A stretch of 64,000 bases of DNA, from positions 1-64,000 of the forward strand of contig CAJXEB010000001.1 in assembly GCA_913052585.1 (NCBI GenBank), given 5' to 3'. Shown here in pieces: positions 51,505 through 60,621 of this stretch. Source of the DNA: an uncultured Flavobacteriaceae bacterium. GTDB taxonomy: Bacteria; Bacteroidota; Bacteroidia; Flavobacteriales; Flavobacteriaceae. A model generated the notes under the pieces. It saw only the letters and a list, made by a program, of their open reading frames with translations. It ran no database searches and was not told the origin of the DNA. Each line of letters opens with the position of its first letter. The stretch's first letter is position 1. The position numbers were made by a program, and so were the translations under genes.

Positions 51505-52794
51505 TTAGTTTTTAAGCATTTTAATTACCCACACTGAAGGCAAAGCTGCCCTCACAAATTCTTTTAAAGTTGCGCCAGTCATATACCTAACCAAATACCA
51601 CCAATTTGGAACAAATAATACTAAAAACCCTACTGCCATTGACAAAGCTACCATCTCAATCGAATATTGACTTCCTATAAAAATAAAAATAGGCATTATT
51701 GAAATTGAAAATAAATTCCAATAAAATGCTCTATCGGTTCTTCCAGTTGCTATCACAAGACTTCCTATTGGGTTTCCTAAACTTCTAATATACATATACA
51801 CACATAATATTCGTACAACACCTACAATGTTACTATAACCTTCTCCGTACAAAATAGATATAACCAATGGAGCAAAAATGATAATTAATAGATATACTAT
51901 AAAGTTTAATGATGAAATGATTTTAATCAGCTTTAAATAATTTACTTTTAATTCATCAATATTATCTTGAAACTTCGCTAATAAAGGATTTGCAATTTTA
52001 GTTATAATAGGGTTAATTATCTGAGCTGGGCGATATACTAATTGTTTTGCCAAACTGTATCCCCCTAATATTTCGGCACTAAATAACTTACCGATAATAA
52101 GAATGTCTAAATCTCGGTTAAAATAATTCACCACCTGACTTCCTACTTCGAAAACACCAATCTTTAAAAAAGGAAATGCTAAGGTCCAGTTAAAATAAAA
52201 TAATACGGGCCTTATAATCATTCCTCTAATAAAAAAAACAAGGTTAGGAAGTGAATATTGTAATAAAGCGGAGAATACTAAAGCATAGATCCCATAACCC
52301 TTTACAGCGAGTACAATTGCCAACAAAAGAGCTAAAGAAGAGCTAATTAACTCAATGATAGCTATTATTTTAAAATTGAGATTTTTCTGTTCTATCGTTT
52401 TGTATTGATTCCCTAAACCGGCAAAAACGATGGTAACTGCCATAATAAGAATTAACTCTGTAAGCCGAGGTTCATTATAAAAGGAAGCTATTAAAGGAGA
52501 TAAAAGAAATATTAAACCATACAAGGAAACGCCAAAAAATAAATTTATCCAATATAAACTGGCATACTCTTTTCTGCTAATATTTTGTTTATGAAATATA
52601 GCTGAAGTAAGCCCCATGTCTGTAAAGAGGTTTAACATCCCCAATACAAAAACGACAATTGCCATTAAACCAAAATCCTCTGTTTCGAGAAACCTTGTAA
52701 GTATTGAAATTCGAATAAGAGAAGCCATTGCAACACCAATTGTAGAAACTGAAGTCCATTTTACACCTTTTATAATACTCTTACTAAACTGCAT
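51505..52794 (-). CDS. Wzx/WzxC-like polysaccharide flippase
   Basis: A 429-residue MOP-superfamily membrane protein with 12 or more helices. The N-terminus (FSKSIIKGVKWTSVSTIGVA, then RISILTRFLETEDFGLMAIV) is the WzxC-type pattern. It should flip the undecaprenyl-linked repeat unit to the periplasm for Wzy. It is a different subfamily from the flippase at 11.3-12.7 kb. Neighbours are a GT4 gene (3 bases upstream) and the MBOAT gene (10 bases downstream). Confidence 0.92.
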   Translation of the reverse strand: MQFSKSIIKGVKWTSVSTIGVAMASLIRISILTRFLETEDFGLMAIVVFVLGMLNLFTDMGLTSAIFHKQNISRKEYASLYWINLFFGVSLYGLIFLLSPLIASFYNEPRLTELILIMAVTIVFAGLGNQYKTIEQKNLNFKIIAIIELISSSLALLLAIVLAVKGYGIYALVFSALLQYSLPNLVFFIRGMIIRPVLFYFNWTLAFPFLKIGVFEVGSQVVNYFNRDLDILIIGKLFSAEILGGYSLAKQLVYRPAQIINPIITKIANPLLAKFQDNIDELKVNYLKLIKIISSLNFIVYLLIIIFAPLVISILYGEGYSNIVGVVRILCVYMYIRSLGNPIGSLVIATGRTDRAFYWNLFSISIMPIFIFIGSQYSIEMVALSMAVGFLVLFVPNWWYLVRYMTGATLKEFVRAALPSVWVIKMLKN

Positions 52795-52797
52795 AAA

Positions 52798-53991
52798 TTA
52801 ATATTCTAACAAGTTATAAAACTCATTTAAAGCTTTGCCACTTTGTTTAATTTTATTTTGTTGGCAATTTTCTTTAAATTCAGTTAGTAATTTATCATTT
52901 ATAAAAACATGTTCTAAAGCACTGTACAGGCTTTTTGTTGCGTTTTCTGTTATAATTCCATTATTCTGCTGTTTTACGAACTCTTTTGCGGCTGGAAAAT
53001 CTGTAGTAATTACGGGAGTGTCAAGTATTAATGATTCTGAAAGCACCATTCCTTGAGCCTCAAATGCTGATGACAAAACAAAACAATCAGCGTTTTTAAT
53101 ATACGGATATGGATTTTCTTTAAACCCTAAAAAATGAACATATTGATTTACTTGCAACCTGCTTGCCTCCTCTTTTAGTTTTTTTAGATCTGGTCCATCA
53201 CCAAGAATATACCATTGAAATAGATATCCTTTATCTGCCAATTTTTTTGCATTCTTTAGAATTCGATCTATTCGTTTTTGATGATTGTCTATTCTCGCTA
53301 CTGTTATAAAAATTATCGCCGAAACCTCTGTATAAGGATTTTCTAAATTTCCTTTCTTGATAATTTCATCTTCATTGATAAAATTATGAACAAGGTGTGA
53401 TTTTAATTTAAATTCAGGAGTTAATTCTTCAAATACATCTTTGCAATAGTTTGAAACATTTACAATAGCATCAAAGTCTTGATACCTCGACAAAATATAG
53501 TCTCTGGTAAATCCAAGTTCCTCAAGATCGTTATGAATCCAAGCTATCTTTTTTTTTGCTTTTATAACATATTCAACGATGTCATTACAACCAAAATTAG
53601 TATTGCTTTTAGGAATATCATTTGAAAAAGAAATAGCAACATCATAATTTGTTTTCGAAAATTCTTTGTAAAAATTTTTAATAAAAATCCTTCTAATAGT
53701 ATTTCTCCCAATAAATTTTGAAAGGAATTTAATAAGTAAATAAACAATAAACTGATGTGGTTTTAAACTCTTCTTAGCTTCTTGAAAGTCAATAAAAAAG
53801 TATTGTAGAACTAAAGGTGAATGAATGGTAATATTTGAAGAAAGGTCTTTAAATTTTTTATGTAAAAAAGGGTTAAAGCATAAAAAAGACACTTCCAACC
53901 TAGAGTTCTTTGAAAGCTCAGTCGTTAAATTATACAATGAATTAGCAATTCCTCCCATTTTTAAATGAGGGTTTACAAATAAAATCTTCAA
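52798..53991 (-). CDS. glycosyltransferase family 4
   Basis: A GT-B glycosyltransferase of 397 residues. The N-terminus ILFVNPHLKMGGIANSLYNL has the GG loop. The donor domain has AIIFITVARIDNHQKRIDRI, WYILGDGPDLKKLKEEA, and the E-x7-E element in SSAFEAQGMVLSESLILDTP. It is a retaining transferase of unknown sugar specificity. The start is TTG at 53991; no ATG is available before the first beta strand. The gene is 7 bases downstream of the WecC-like gene. Confidence 0.92.
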   Translation of the reverse strand: MKILFVNPHLKMGGIANSLYNLTTELSKNSRLEVSFLCFNPFLHKKFKDLSSNITIHSPLVLQYFFIDFQEAKKSLKPHQFIVYLLIKFLSKFIGRNTIRRIFIKNFYKEFSKTNYDVAISFSNDIPKSNTNFGCNDIVEYVIKAKKKIAWIHNDLEELGFTRDYILSRYQDFDAIVNVSNYCKDVFEELTPEFKLKSHLVHNFINEDEIIKKGNLENPYTEVSAIIFITVARIDNHQKRIDRILKNAKKLADKGYLFQWYILGDGPDLKKLKEEASRLQVNQYVHFLGFKENPYPYIKNADCFVLSSAFEAQGMVLSESLILDTPVITTDFPAAKEFVKQQNNGIITENATKSLYSALEHVFINDKLLTEFKENCQQNKIKQSGKALNEFYNLLEY

Positions 53992-53998
53992 ATTATAT

Positions 53999-55210
53999 TT
54001 ATTTTTTTAATACACCACAAAAATCTAGAATAGATTTATTTGGATTTGTTTTTAAATTTATAAATTCTTTATGAGCTACTAAATAAACAATAATGTCTGC
54101 TTTATTTACAGCTTCTTTATAATCCGTTAAATTTCGATCGTCACTATCCTTAAGGTTTGGCTCAACAGCTAAAACTGTAAAGTTTTTATTTTCTAAAGTT
54201 TCTGTTACATATAAAGCAGGAGACTCTCTAAGGTCATCAATATTTGGTTTAAATGCTAAGCCCATACAAGCAATAATAGGATCTCTTTTATGATCAGATT
54301 TAAAAGTTAGTGCGTTATTTTTTATCTTTTCTATAACCCATTCCGTTTTATAATTATTTGCCTCTCTAGACTTTTTTATTAAAGGACTTTCGTCTGGAAA
54401 CTCTGAAACAATAAACCAAGGATCAACAGCAATACAATGGCCTCCAACTCCGGTGCCAGGATTTAAAATATTAACTCTTGGGTGTTTGTTTGCCAAAGCA
54501 ATCATGTCCCAAACATTTATATTTGCTTTATCACAAATTATCGATAATTCATTAGCGAAAGCAATCTGATTGTCTCTAGATGCATTTTCAACTAGTTTAA
54601 CCATTTCTGCAGTTTTAGCATTTGTTGGATGAAGTGTTCCAACTACAAAATGCTTATAAAAGTCAATCGCTTTTTGAGTGGACTCATCATCAATTCCACC
54701 AATAGCTCTATCGTTATGTTTTAATTCGTGTAAAATATTACCCGGTAAAACTCTTTCAGGGCAATATGCTAAATATAAGTTCCCTTTTAATTCGGGTCTT
54801 TGCTCAAAAATGAGTTTTTCCATTTTACGAGTTGTTCCAACAGGACTCGTAGATTCTAAAATCACTAAAGCTCCCTTTTTTAACGTTGGAATAATACTTT
54901 TAACTGCTGACGTCACATATGATAAATCAGGTTCGTAATCTCCTTTAAAAGGTGTTGGAACAGCAATTAAATAAACATCAGATGAATTTGGTTTTATAGC
55001 AGCTTGCAAAAGCTCATCTTTCACTACTTTATGGACTAAGCCGTCTAAATCTGGCTCTACAATATGTATTTCTCCTTTATTTATCGTGTCAACAACACTC
55101 TGACGAATATCTACTCCTGTAACCTTTAATCCTCTACTTGCTATTAATGCTGCTGTTGGTAAGCCTATATATCCAAGGCCCATCATAACCACACTGGGTT
55201 TATTCTCCAT
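53999..55210 (-). CDS. wecC: UDP-N-acetyl-D-mannosamine dehydrogenase
   Basis: A 403-residue NAD-dependent dehydrogenase that makes UDP-ManNAcA. It has the NAD loop VVMMGLGYIGLPTAALIASR, LAYCPERVLPGNILHELKHN (typical of WecC, with AE/ER-V-PG), and the catalytic Cys in GTGVGGHCIAVDPWFIV (about residue 260). It is directly next to wecB (1 base), which gives UDP-ManNAc. It is clearly separate from the ugd gene, which has a GGSCFPKD-type site. Confidence 0.94.
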   Translation of the reverse strand: MENKPSVVMMGLGYIGLPTAALIASRGLKVTGVDIRQSVVDTINKGEIHIVEPDLDGLVHKVVKDELLQAAIKPNSSDVYLIAVPTPFKGDYEPDLSYVTSAVKSIIPTLKKGALVILESTSPVGTTRKMEKLIFEQRPELKGNLYLAYCPERVLPGNILHELKHNDRAIGGIDDESTQKAIDFYKHFVVGTLHPTNAKTAEMVKLVENASRDNQIAFANELSIICDKANINVWDMIALANKHPRVNILNPGTGVGGHCIAVDPWFIVSEFPDESPLIKKSREANNYKTEWVIEKIKNNALTFKSDHKRDPIIACMGLAFKPNIDDLRESPALYVTETLENKNFTVLAVEPNLKDSDDRNLTDYKEAVNKADIIVYLVAHKEFINLKTNPNKSILDFCGVLKK

Positions 55211-55211
55211 A

Positions 55212-56333
55212 TTATAATTCCTTAATAAAATTTACAATTCTAGAAGTCGCTTTTCCATCTCCATATGGATTATGAAGCATACTCATGCTATTGTAATATG
55301 TTTTGTCAATTATTAATTTTTGTGTTTCTTCTATTATTCTTTTTGTATCAGTTCCTACCAATATTACGGTTCCCTCTTCAACTGCTTCAGGACGTTCTGT
55401 TGTATCTCTAGTTACCAATACTGGTTTCCCTAAACTTGGCGCTTCTTCTTGTATTCCTCCACTATCAGTTATGATAAGGAATGATTTTTCCATCAACCAA
55501 ATAAACGCAGCGTAAGCTAGTGGTTTAACAAGTAAAATGTTTGAAATTCCAGTAAGAAGTTCATATACTGGTTTTTCTACATTTGGATTTAAATGAACTG
55601 GATAGATTATCTGAGTTTCAGGATTTTTTTCAGCGATCGCTTTTAATGCAGAACAAATATTTAAAAGTCCTTGTCCATGATTTTCACGTCTATGTCCTGT
55701 TACTAAAATAATCTTTTTTTGAAAATCTAAAGTTTCTTTTAGATTTTCAATTTCAGGATCTTTAAAATTACTCGTGTTTACTTTTTCGATACCAAACAAT
55801 AATGCATCTATAACGGTATTTCCTGTTACAATTACATTTGTACTATTCGTATTTTCTTGTAGTAAATTTTTTTGAGAAAGAATGGTAGGAGCAAAATGAT
55901 AGTCAGCTATTTTTCCGGTTAATTGTCTATTAAACTCTTCTGGGAATGGGTATTTTCTATCAAAGGTTCTTAAGCCTGCTTCTACATGGCAAACTTTTGC
56001 ACCGCTATAGAAAGCAGCAATTCCAACTGCCATTGATGTTGTAGTGTCCCCGTGCACATAAACATAATCAGGTTGAACTTCTTCTAAAACAGGTTTCATC
56101 CCTTCAATTATAGTTGCCGTCAAGCTGTATAAATTTTGATTGGGTTTCATTACGTTTAAATCAAAATCTGGTTTGATTTCAAAAAACTCTAAAACCTGGT
56201 CTAACATTTCTCTATGTTGGGCCGTTACACAAATTTTTGTAATAAAACTCTTGTCGTTTTTAAAAGCTAATACTAATGGTGCCATTTTTATTGCTTCTGG
56301 ACGTGTACCAAATACAATTAAATTTGTTTTCAT
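55212..56333 (-). CDS. wecB: UDP-N-acetylglucosamine 2-epimerase (non-hydrolysing)
   Basis: A 373-residue GT-B-fold enzyme that interconverts UDP-GlcNAc and UDP-ManNAc. It has VFGTRPEAIKMAPLV (8-22), CHVEAGLRTFDRKYPFPEEF (about 115-135), VTGHRRENHGQGL and TDSGGIQEEAPSLGKPVLV. All the family residues are visible, and length is normal. It feeds the WecC-like enzyme. A 21-base gap separates it from the Wzz-like gene. Confidence 0.96.
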   Translation of the reverse strand: MKTNLIVFGTRPEAIKMAPLVLAFKNDKSFITKICVTAQHREMLDQVLEFFEIKPDFDLNVMKPNQNLYSLTATIIEGMKPVLEEVQPDYVYVHGDTTTSMAVGIAAFYSGAKVCHVEAGLRTFDRKYPFPEEFNRQLTGKIADYHFAPTILSQKNLLQENTNSTNVIVTGNTVIDALLFGIEKVNTSNFKDPEIENLKETLDFQKKIILVTGHRRENHGQGLLNICSALKAIAEKNPETQIIYPVHLNPNVEKPVYELLTGISNILLVKPLAYAAFIWLMEKSFLIITDSGGIQEEAPSLGKPVLVTRDTTERPEAVEEGTVILVGTDTKRIIEETQKLIIDKTYYNSMSMLHNPYGDGKATSRIVNFIKEL

Positions 56334-56354
56334 ATAATCAATTAAATAAAATAC

Positions 56355-57335
56355 TTATTCGTTTTTGGAGATTTCTGCTACTTCTTTTAAATAAATATAA
56401 GAGAATCTTAAAAATGATAAAAATAAAAATGCAAAAACTAGAAGTAGTGGGTATTTAATCATTTGATTCCCTAAAAGTCCTTTTTTTACCTTTATAATGT
56501 TTGGTTTATTAACAATGACAACAATGTCATTTTCATAAACTAAAAATTTGTTTAAGTTCTCTGTTTCTTTCTGTAATTCACTCTTTTTTAGTAAAAGCCC
56601 ATGTATACTAAAGTTCTTATCTATAATAAATAGTTGGTCAGATGGTGATGGTAATGATTCTGTTTTAGTATAATTATCAACAATTTTATTTATTTGTGAA
56701 ATAGAGTTCTTGTTTAAGGCTATATGATTTTTTATATCACTTATTGTTGTGTCTTTTATTCGTTCAATTATTTCATTATCATTAAAATGATTTATTAAGT
56801 TAATAATTGCTTCATAATCTGCACTGCTCGATAATTTAATATCTAATGTGTGGTTTTTATATTTTGAAATAAAAGTCTCGGTAATTTCTATTTCACTTGT
56901 ACTGAATTCCAAGTTTCTTAATAAGCCCTCTAAATTCCTATCATTAACGTCATAACTTTTTGATATATCTGTTAAATCAACGATTGGAGTTATTTCTAAT
57001 TCCTTTATTACTATTTCGTCGTTTTGGAATCCAATTTCTTTAAAGAAAACGGAATCTTTTTCAATTATCTTTTCATTTAAAAAATCAATTTCACTATAAA
57101 TATAATTTACCGCATCGTGATTTACTCTTAATAGAATTTTTGCGCTTTTATCTTCTTTATAATTTTTATTAGAAAAATACCCTAAAACAATCCCTACAAT
57201 GATTAATAAAAGTATAATTATCCATTTTTTAATTATAAAATCTAAAACATTAAACCCTAAAACTAATGCTTTTTTTAATCCTTTTTTTAATGAACTAAAA
57301 ATATGCATGATATTGATTTCATCATTATTTTCCAT
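56355..57335 (-). CDS. Wzz-like chain-length determinant protein
   Basis: A 326-residue polysaccharide co-polymerase candidate. It has a short cytoplasmic N-terminus, a first transmembrane helix (about 37-55, WIIILLLIIVGIVLGYF), a ~220-residue periplasmic helical region and a second helix near 295-316. There is no Walker motif, so no tyrosine kinase is fused. The P-rich motif before the second helix is only partly seen (VNKPNIIKVKKGLLGNQMIK). It would set chain length together with Wzy. It lies between rfbD and wecB. Confidence 0.8.
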   Translation of the reverse strand: MENNDEINIMHIFSSLKKGLKKALVLGFNVLDFIIKKWIIILLLIIVGIVLGYFSNKNYKEDKSAKILLRVNHDAVNYIYSEIDFLNEKIIEKDSVFFKEIGFQNDEIVIKELEITPIVDLTDISKSYDVNDRNLEGLLRNLEFSTSEIEITETFISKYKNHTLDIKLSSSADYEAIINLINHFNDNEIIERIKDTTISDIKNHIALNKNSISQINKIVDNYTKTESLPSPSDQLFIIDKNFSIHGLLLKKSELQKETENLNKFLVYENDIVVIVNKPNIIKVKKGLLGNQMIKYPLLLVFAFLFLSFLRFSYIYLKEVAEISKNE

Positions 57336-57341
57336 AAACTC

Positions 57342-58199
57342 CTATTTTAAAGATGTTTTAATTACTAGTGTCTTTAAGCTTAATAACCAGTTCACAGTTT
57401 TATTGTTATTGGTTGATTTATATTTTTTACAATCCAAAACACTATACTTCGGTCTTGCTGCAAATGTAAGGTAATAGTCTGTTTTTGCAAGATTTGATTC
57501 CGTTAATTGGTTGGTCTGTGTTAATATTTCCTTCGCAAAGTCATACCAAGTTGCTTCCCCTTGATTACTGAAATTATAAATACCATATTTCTTGCTATTA
57601 GATTTTATAATTGCAAGTATTGCTTCTGCTAAATCATTAGCGTTGGTAGGTGTTCCGGTTTGTTCTGTTGTTACTGTTAATGGTTTTCCCTCCTTGGCAA
57701 ATCGCAATACCGTATTGTAAAAATTATGTCCGTATTGTGAATATAACCAAGAGGTTCTTAGAATATAATAAGCTTTACAAATTTCTTTAACGTATTTTTC
57801 GCCCTTTAATTTAGAGGCTCCATAAACGTTTAAAGGATTGGTTTTATCCTCTTCAGTATAAGGGCTTCCTTTTTTACCGTCAAAAACATAATCTGTTGAA
57901 ATTTGAATAAGTGTCGTGTTGTTCTCTTTACAATGCTTAGCCAACTCTTTTACTCCTTCTGCATTGGTTAAAAAAGCATTTTCTTGATCACTTTCAGCTT
58001 TTTCTACATTTGTATATGCTGCAGCATTAACACAATAATCAAATTGATTGTTTTTAAATATCTCGGAAATAGATTCCTCGCTTTCAATATTTAATAATTC
58101 ACGAGTAGCAAATAAAAAATCAAATTCAGGATAATTAACAGCTGCGTCTTTAATACACTTTCCTAATTGTCCTTTAGCTCCTGTTATTAGTATTTTCAT
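57342..58199 (-). CDS. rfbD: dTDP-4-dehydrorhamnose reductase
   Basis: The last step of dTDP-L-rhamnose synthesis, reducing dTDP-4-keto-L-rhamnose with NAD(P)H. The 285-residue SDR enzyme shows ILITGAKGQLGKCI (3-16), NAAAYTNVEKAE, QISTDYVFDG and the catalytic Y..K of PLNVYGASKLKGEKYV. Length is normal. The start codon overlaps the rfbC stop by 4 bases. It closes the rfbBACD set. Confidence 0.95.
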   Translation of the reverse strand: MKILITGAKGQLGKCIKDAAVNYPEFDFLFATRELLNIESEESISEIFKNNQFDYCVNAAAYTNVEKAESDQENAFLTNAEGVKELAKHCKENNTTLIQISTDYVFDGKKGSPYTEEDKTNPLNVYGASKLKGEKYVKEICKAYYILRTSWLYSQYGHNFYNTVLRFAKEGKPLTVTTEQTGTPTNANDLAEAILAIIKSNSKKYGIYNFSNQGEATWYDFAKEILTQTNQLTESNLAKTDYYLTFAARPKYSVLDCKKYKSTNNNKTVNWLLSLKTLVIKTSLK

Positions 58200-58744
58200 T
58201 CTGATGTTGCTTCTAAAAAAGTAGGGAGGATTTGATCCTTTTCTGAAATAATAAATTTATCTTTTGGAAGATGCCAATCTAAAGATAAGGTTGCGTCGTT
58301 ATAAATAATTCCTCGTTCTGAAGCTTTATCATAAAAATTATCGCATTTATAAGCAAATTTAGAGGTAGGGGACAAGGTTATAAATCCGTGTGCAAAACCT
58401 TGAGGAACAAATAGTTGTTGTTGACTAACGTCATCTAAAATTATAGAAAAATGCTCACCAAAAGTCTTGGAGTCTTTCCTAAAGTCTACCACAATGTCTA
58501 ATATTCTACCTTGTACAGCCCTCACTAATTTCGCTTGAGCCATTTCGCCTACTTGATAGTGCAGTCCTCTTAAAACTCCATGACTAGAGGTTGATTGGTT
58601 GTCTTGTACAAAGTTTACTTTTTTACCGGTTACTTTTTCAAATAAAACGTCATTATAAGTTTCATAAAAAGTACCTCGCTCGTCTGTAAAGATAGTAGGA
58701 GTTAATACAAAGCAGTCTTTTAGTGGTGTATGTTCAATTTTCAC
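58196..58744 (-). CDS. rfbC: dTDP-4-dehydrorhamnose 3,5-epimerase
   Basis: A cupin-fold epimerase of 182 residues. It has DERGTFYETYN, QDNQSTSSHGVLRGLHYQ with the catalytic His, KLVRAVQGRILDIVVDFRKD and VPQGFAHGFITLS. It converts dTDP-4-keto-6-deoxyglucose to the L-rhamnose form. The start is GTG at 58744; no in-frame ATG is nearby. It lies 11 bases after rfbA and overlaps rfbD by 4 bases. Confidence 0.96.
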   Translation of the reverse strand: MKIEHTPLKDCFVLTPTIFTDERGTFYETYNDVLFEKVTGKKVNFVQDNQSTSSHGVLRGLHYQVGEMAQAKLVRAVQGRILDIVVDFRKDSKTFGEHFSIILDDVSQQQLFVPQGFAHGFITLSPTSKFAYKCDNFYDKASERGIIYNDATLSLDWHLPKDKFIISEKDQILPTFLEATSE

Positions 58745-58755
58745 TGGATATTTTT

Positions 58756-59604
58756 TTATTTTAAATGTTTCCCATAACCGCTTTTTAATAAGGGCTCGAT
58801 TAAAACATTTAATTCATCTTTTGTTATGTATCCCATTTCATAAGCAGCTTGTTCGATGCTGCCAATTTTTAAGCCTTGCCGTTCTTCAATTACCTCAACA
58901 AATTGTGATGCTTGCATTAAGGAAGCAAAAGTTCCGGTATCTAACCAAGCAGTTCCTTTATCAAGAATACTAACATTTAGTTTTCCTAATTTTAGGTATT
59001 CGTTATTTATATCTGTAATTTCTAATTCCCCACGAGGACTTGGTTTCATAGTGGAAGCAATTTCTACCACATGATTGTCATAAAAATAAATTCCAGGTAC
59101 CGCATAATTAGATTTTGGATGTATGGGTTTTTCTTCAATTGTTAACGCTTTTCCGTTATCGTCAAATTCAACAACACCATACCTTTCTGGATCTTGTACA
59201 TGGTATGCGTAAATAATACCACCGTCCGGATTGTTATTGGCTTGAAGCAGTTCTTTTAATCCAGATCCATAAAAAATATTATCTCCTAAAATTAAAGCTA
59301 CTTTATCGTCTCCAATAAAATCTTTTCCAATAATAAATGCTTCCGCCAAACCATTAGGTTGGTCTTGTATTTCATAGGTAAACTCACATCCAAATTTTTT
59401 ACCATCTCCTAATAATTTTTCAAATAACGGTAAATCTTGTGGAGTAGAAATAATTAATATTTCTCTAATCCCAGCATACATTAATGTTGATAATGGGTAG
59501 TATATCATTGGTTTATCATAAACCGGCATCAACTGTTTACTAACAGCTAAAGTGATTGGATGTAATCTTGTTCCGGAGCCTCCTGCTAATATAATTCCCT
59601 TCAT
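58756..59604 (-). CDS. rfbA: glucose-1-phosphate thymidylyltransferase
   Basis: The first enzyme of the dTDP-rhamnose route: glucose 1-phosphate + dTTP gives dTDP-glucose. It has 282 residues, starts [20 protein letters not shown] with the nucleotidyl-transfer signature, and has [28 protein letters not shown] and [17 protein letters not shown]. This matches the RmlA family and is distinct from the nucleotidyltransferase at 9.7-10.7 kb. The start overlaps the rfbB stop by 4 bases. Confidence 0.97.
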   Translation of the reverse strand: MKGIILAGGSGTRLHPITLAVSKQLMPVYDKPMIYYPLSTLMYAGIREILIISTPQDLPLFEKLLGDGKKFGCEFTYEIQDQPNGLAEAFIIGKDFIGDDKVALILGDNIFYGSGLKELLQANNNPDGGIIYAYHVQDPERYGVVEFDDNGKALTIEEKPIHPKSNYAVPGIYFYDNHVVEIASTMKPSPRGELEITDINNEYLKLGKLNVSILDKGTAWLDTGTFASLMQASQFVEVIEERQGLKIGSIEQAAYEMGYITKDELNVLIEPLLKSGYGKHLK

Positions 59605-60614
59605 AATTGATCTTTATTGTTTAAATACCATTCAATGGTTTTTAAAATACCACTTTCAAAATTTTCTTCTGCTTTCCAGCCTAATTCTCTTTCAATTTTA
59701 TCAGCATCAATCGCATATCTAAAATCGTGTCCTGCTCGATCTTGAACAAATTCCATCTGTTGATGATAGGGTGTTTTATTTGGCACTAATTGATCTAGTA
59801 AATCACAGATAGTTTTAGCAATGTAAAGGTTTTCTCTTTCGTTTCTGCCTCCAATATTATATGTTTCTCCTAGATTTCCTTTATCTAAAACCAACTTAAT
59901 TCCTTTACAATGATCGGTCACATAAATCCAATCTCGAATATTTTTTCCATTTCCATAAATAGGAATTACTTCACCTGAAATTGCTTTTCTGATAATCGTA
60001 GGAATTAGTTTTTCCTTGTGTTGGTGTGCTCCATAATTATTTGAGCAATTGGTAGTAACCACGGGCATTCCATAAGTATGAAAATAACTTCTCACAATAA
60101 AATCTGAAGATGCCTTAGAAGCACTATATGGACTATTTGGAGCATAAGGTGTGGTTTCTAAAAACAACCCTGTTTCTCCTAAAGTTCCATACACCTCATC
60201 GGTAGACACATGTAAAAATCGTGCGTCTTTAAACGTTGTTTTTAATTGATTTGGACCGTTCATCCATAATCTATAAGCGCTATGGATTAAATTAAAAGTC
60301 CCTACAATATTGGTTTGGATAAATGCTCCAGGTCCTGTAATGGAATTGTCCACATGAGATTCTGCTGCAAAATGAACTACTTTATTAAATTGATGTTCTT
60401 TAAAAAGACTATCAATCAATGTTTCATCACAAATATCTCCTTTAATAAAATTGTAATTTGATAAGTGAGATACTGCTTCTAGGTTTTTTAGATTTCCTGC
60501 ATAGGTCAAATTATCTAACACGAAAATTTGATCTTCCGCATTCTCAATAACCAATTCTACATAATTAGAACCTATAAACCCTGCTCCTCCAGTTATTAAT
60601 ATTTTATTTTTCAA
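59601..60614 (-). CDS. rfbB: dTDP-glucose 4,6-dehydratase
   Basis: An SDR enzyme of 337 residues that converts dTDP-glucose to dTDP-4-keto-6-deoxyglucose. It has [19 protein letters not shown] (about 4-22), [12 protein letters not shown], the active-site [11 protein letters not shown] and Y..K in [14 protein letters not shown], and [20 protein letters not shown]. The start is TTG at 60614 directly before the first beta strand; the upstream bases offer no ATG. It lies 7 bases after the DUF6909-like gene. Confidence 0.96.
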   Translation of the reverse strand: MKNKILITGGAGFIGSNYVELVIENAEDQIFVLDNLTYAGNLKNLEAVSHLSNYNFIKGDICDETLIDSLFKEHQFNKVVHFAAESHVDNSITGPGAFIQTNIVGTFNLIHSAYRLWMNGPNQLKTTFKDARFLHVSTDEVYGTLGETGLFLETTPYAPNSPYSASKASSDFIVRSYFHTYGMPVVTTNCSNNYGAHQHKEKLIPTIIRKAISGEVIPIYGNGKNIRDWIYVTDHCKGIKLVLDKGNLGETYNIGGRNERENLYIAKTICDLLDQLVPNKTPYHQQMEFVQDRAGHDFRYAIDADKIERELGWKAEENFESGILKTIEWYLNNKDQL

Positions 60615-60621
60615 AATAGAT

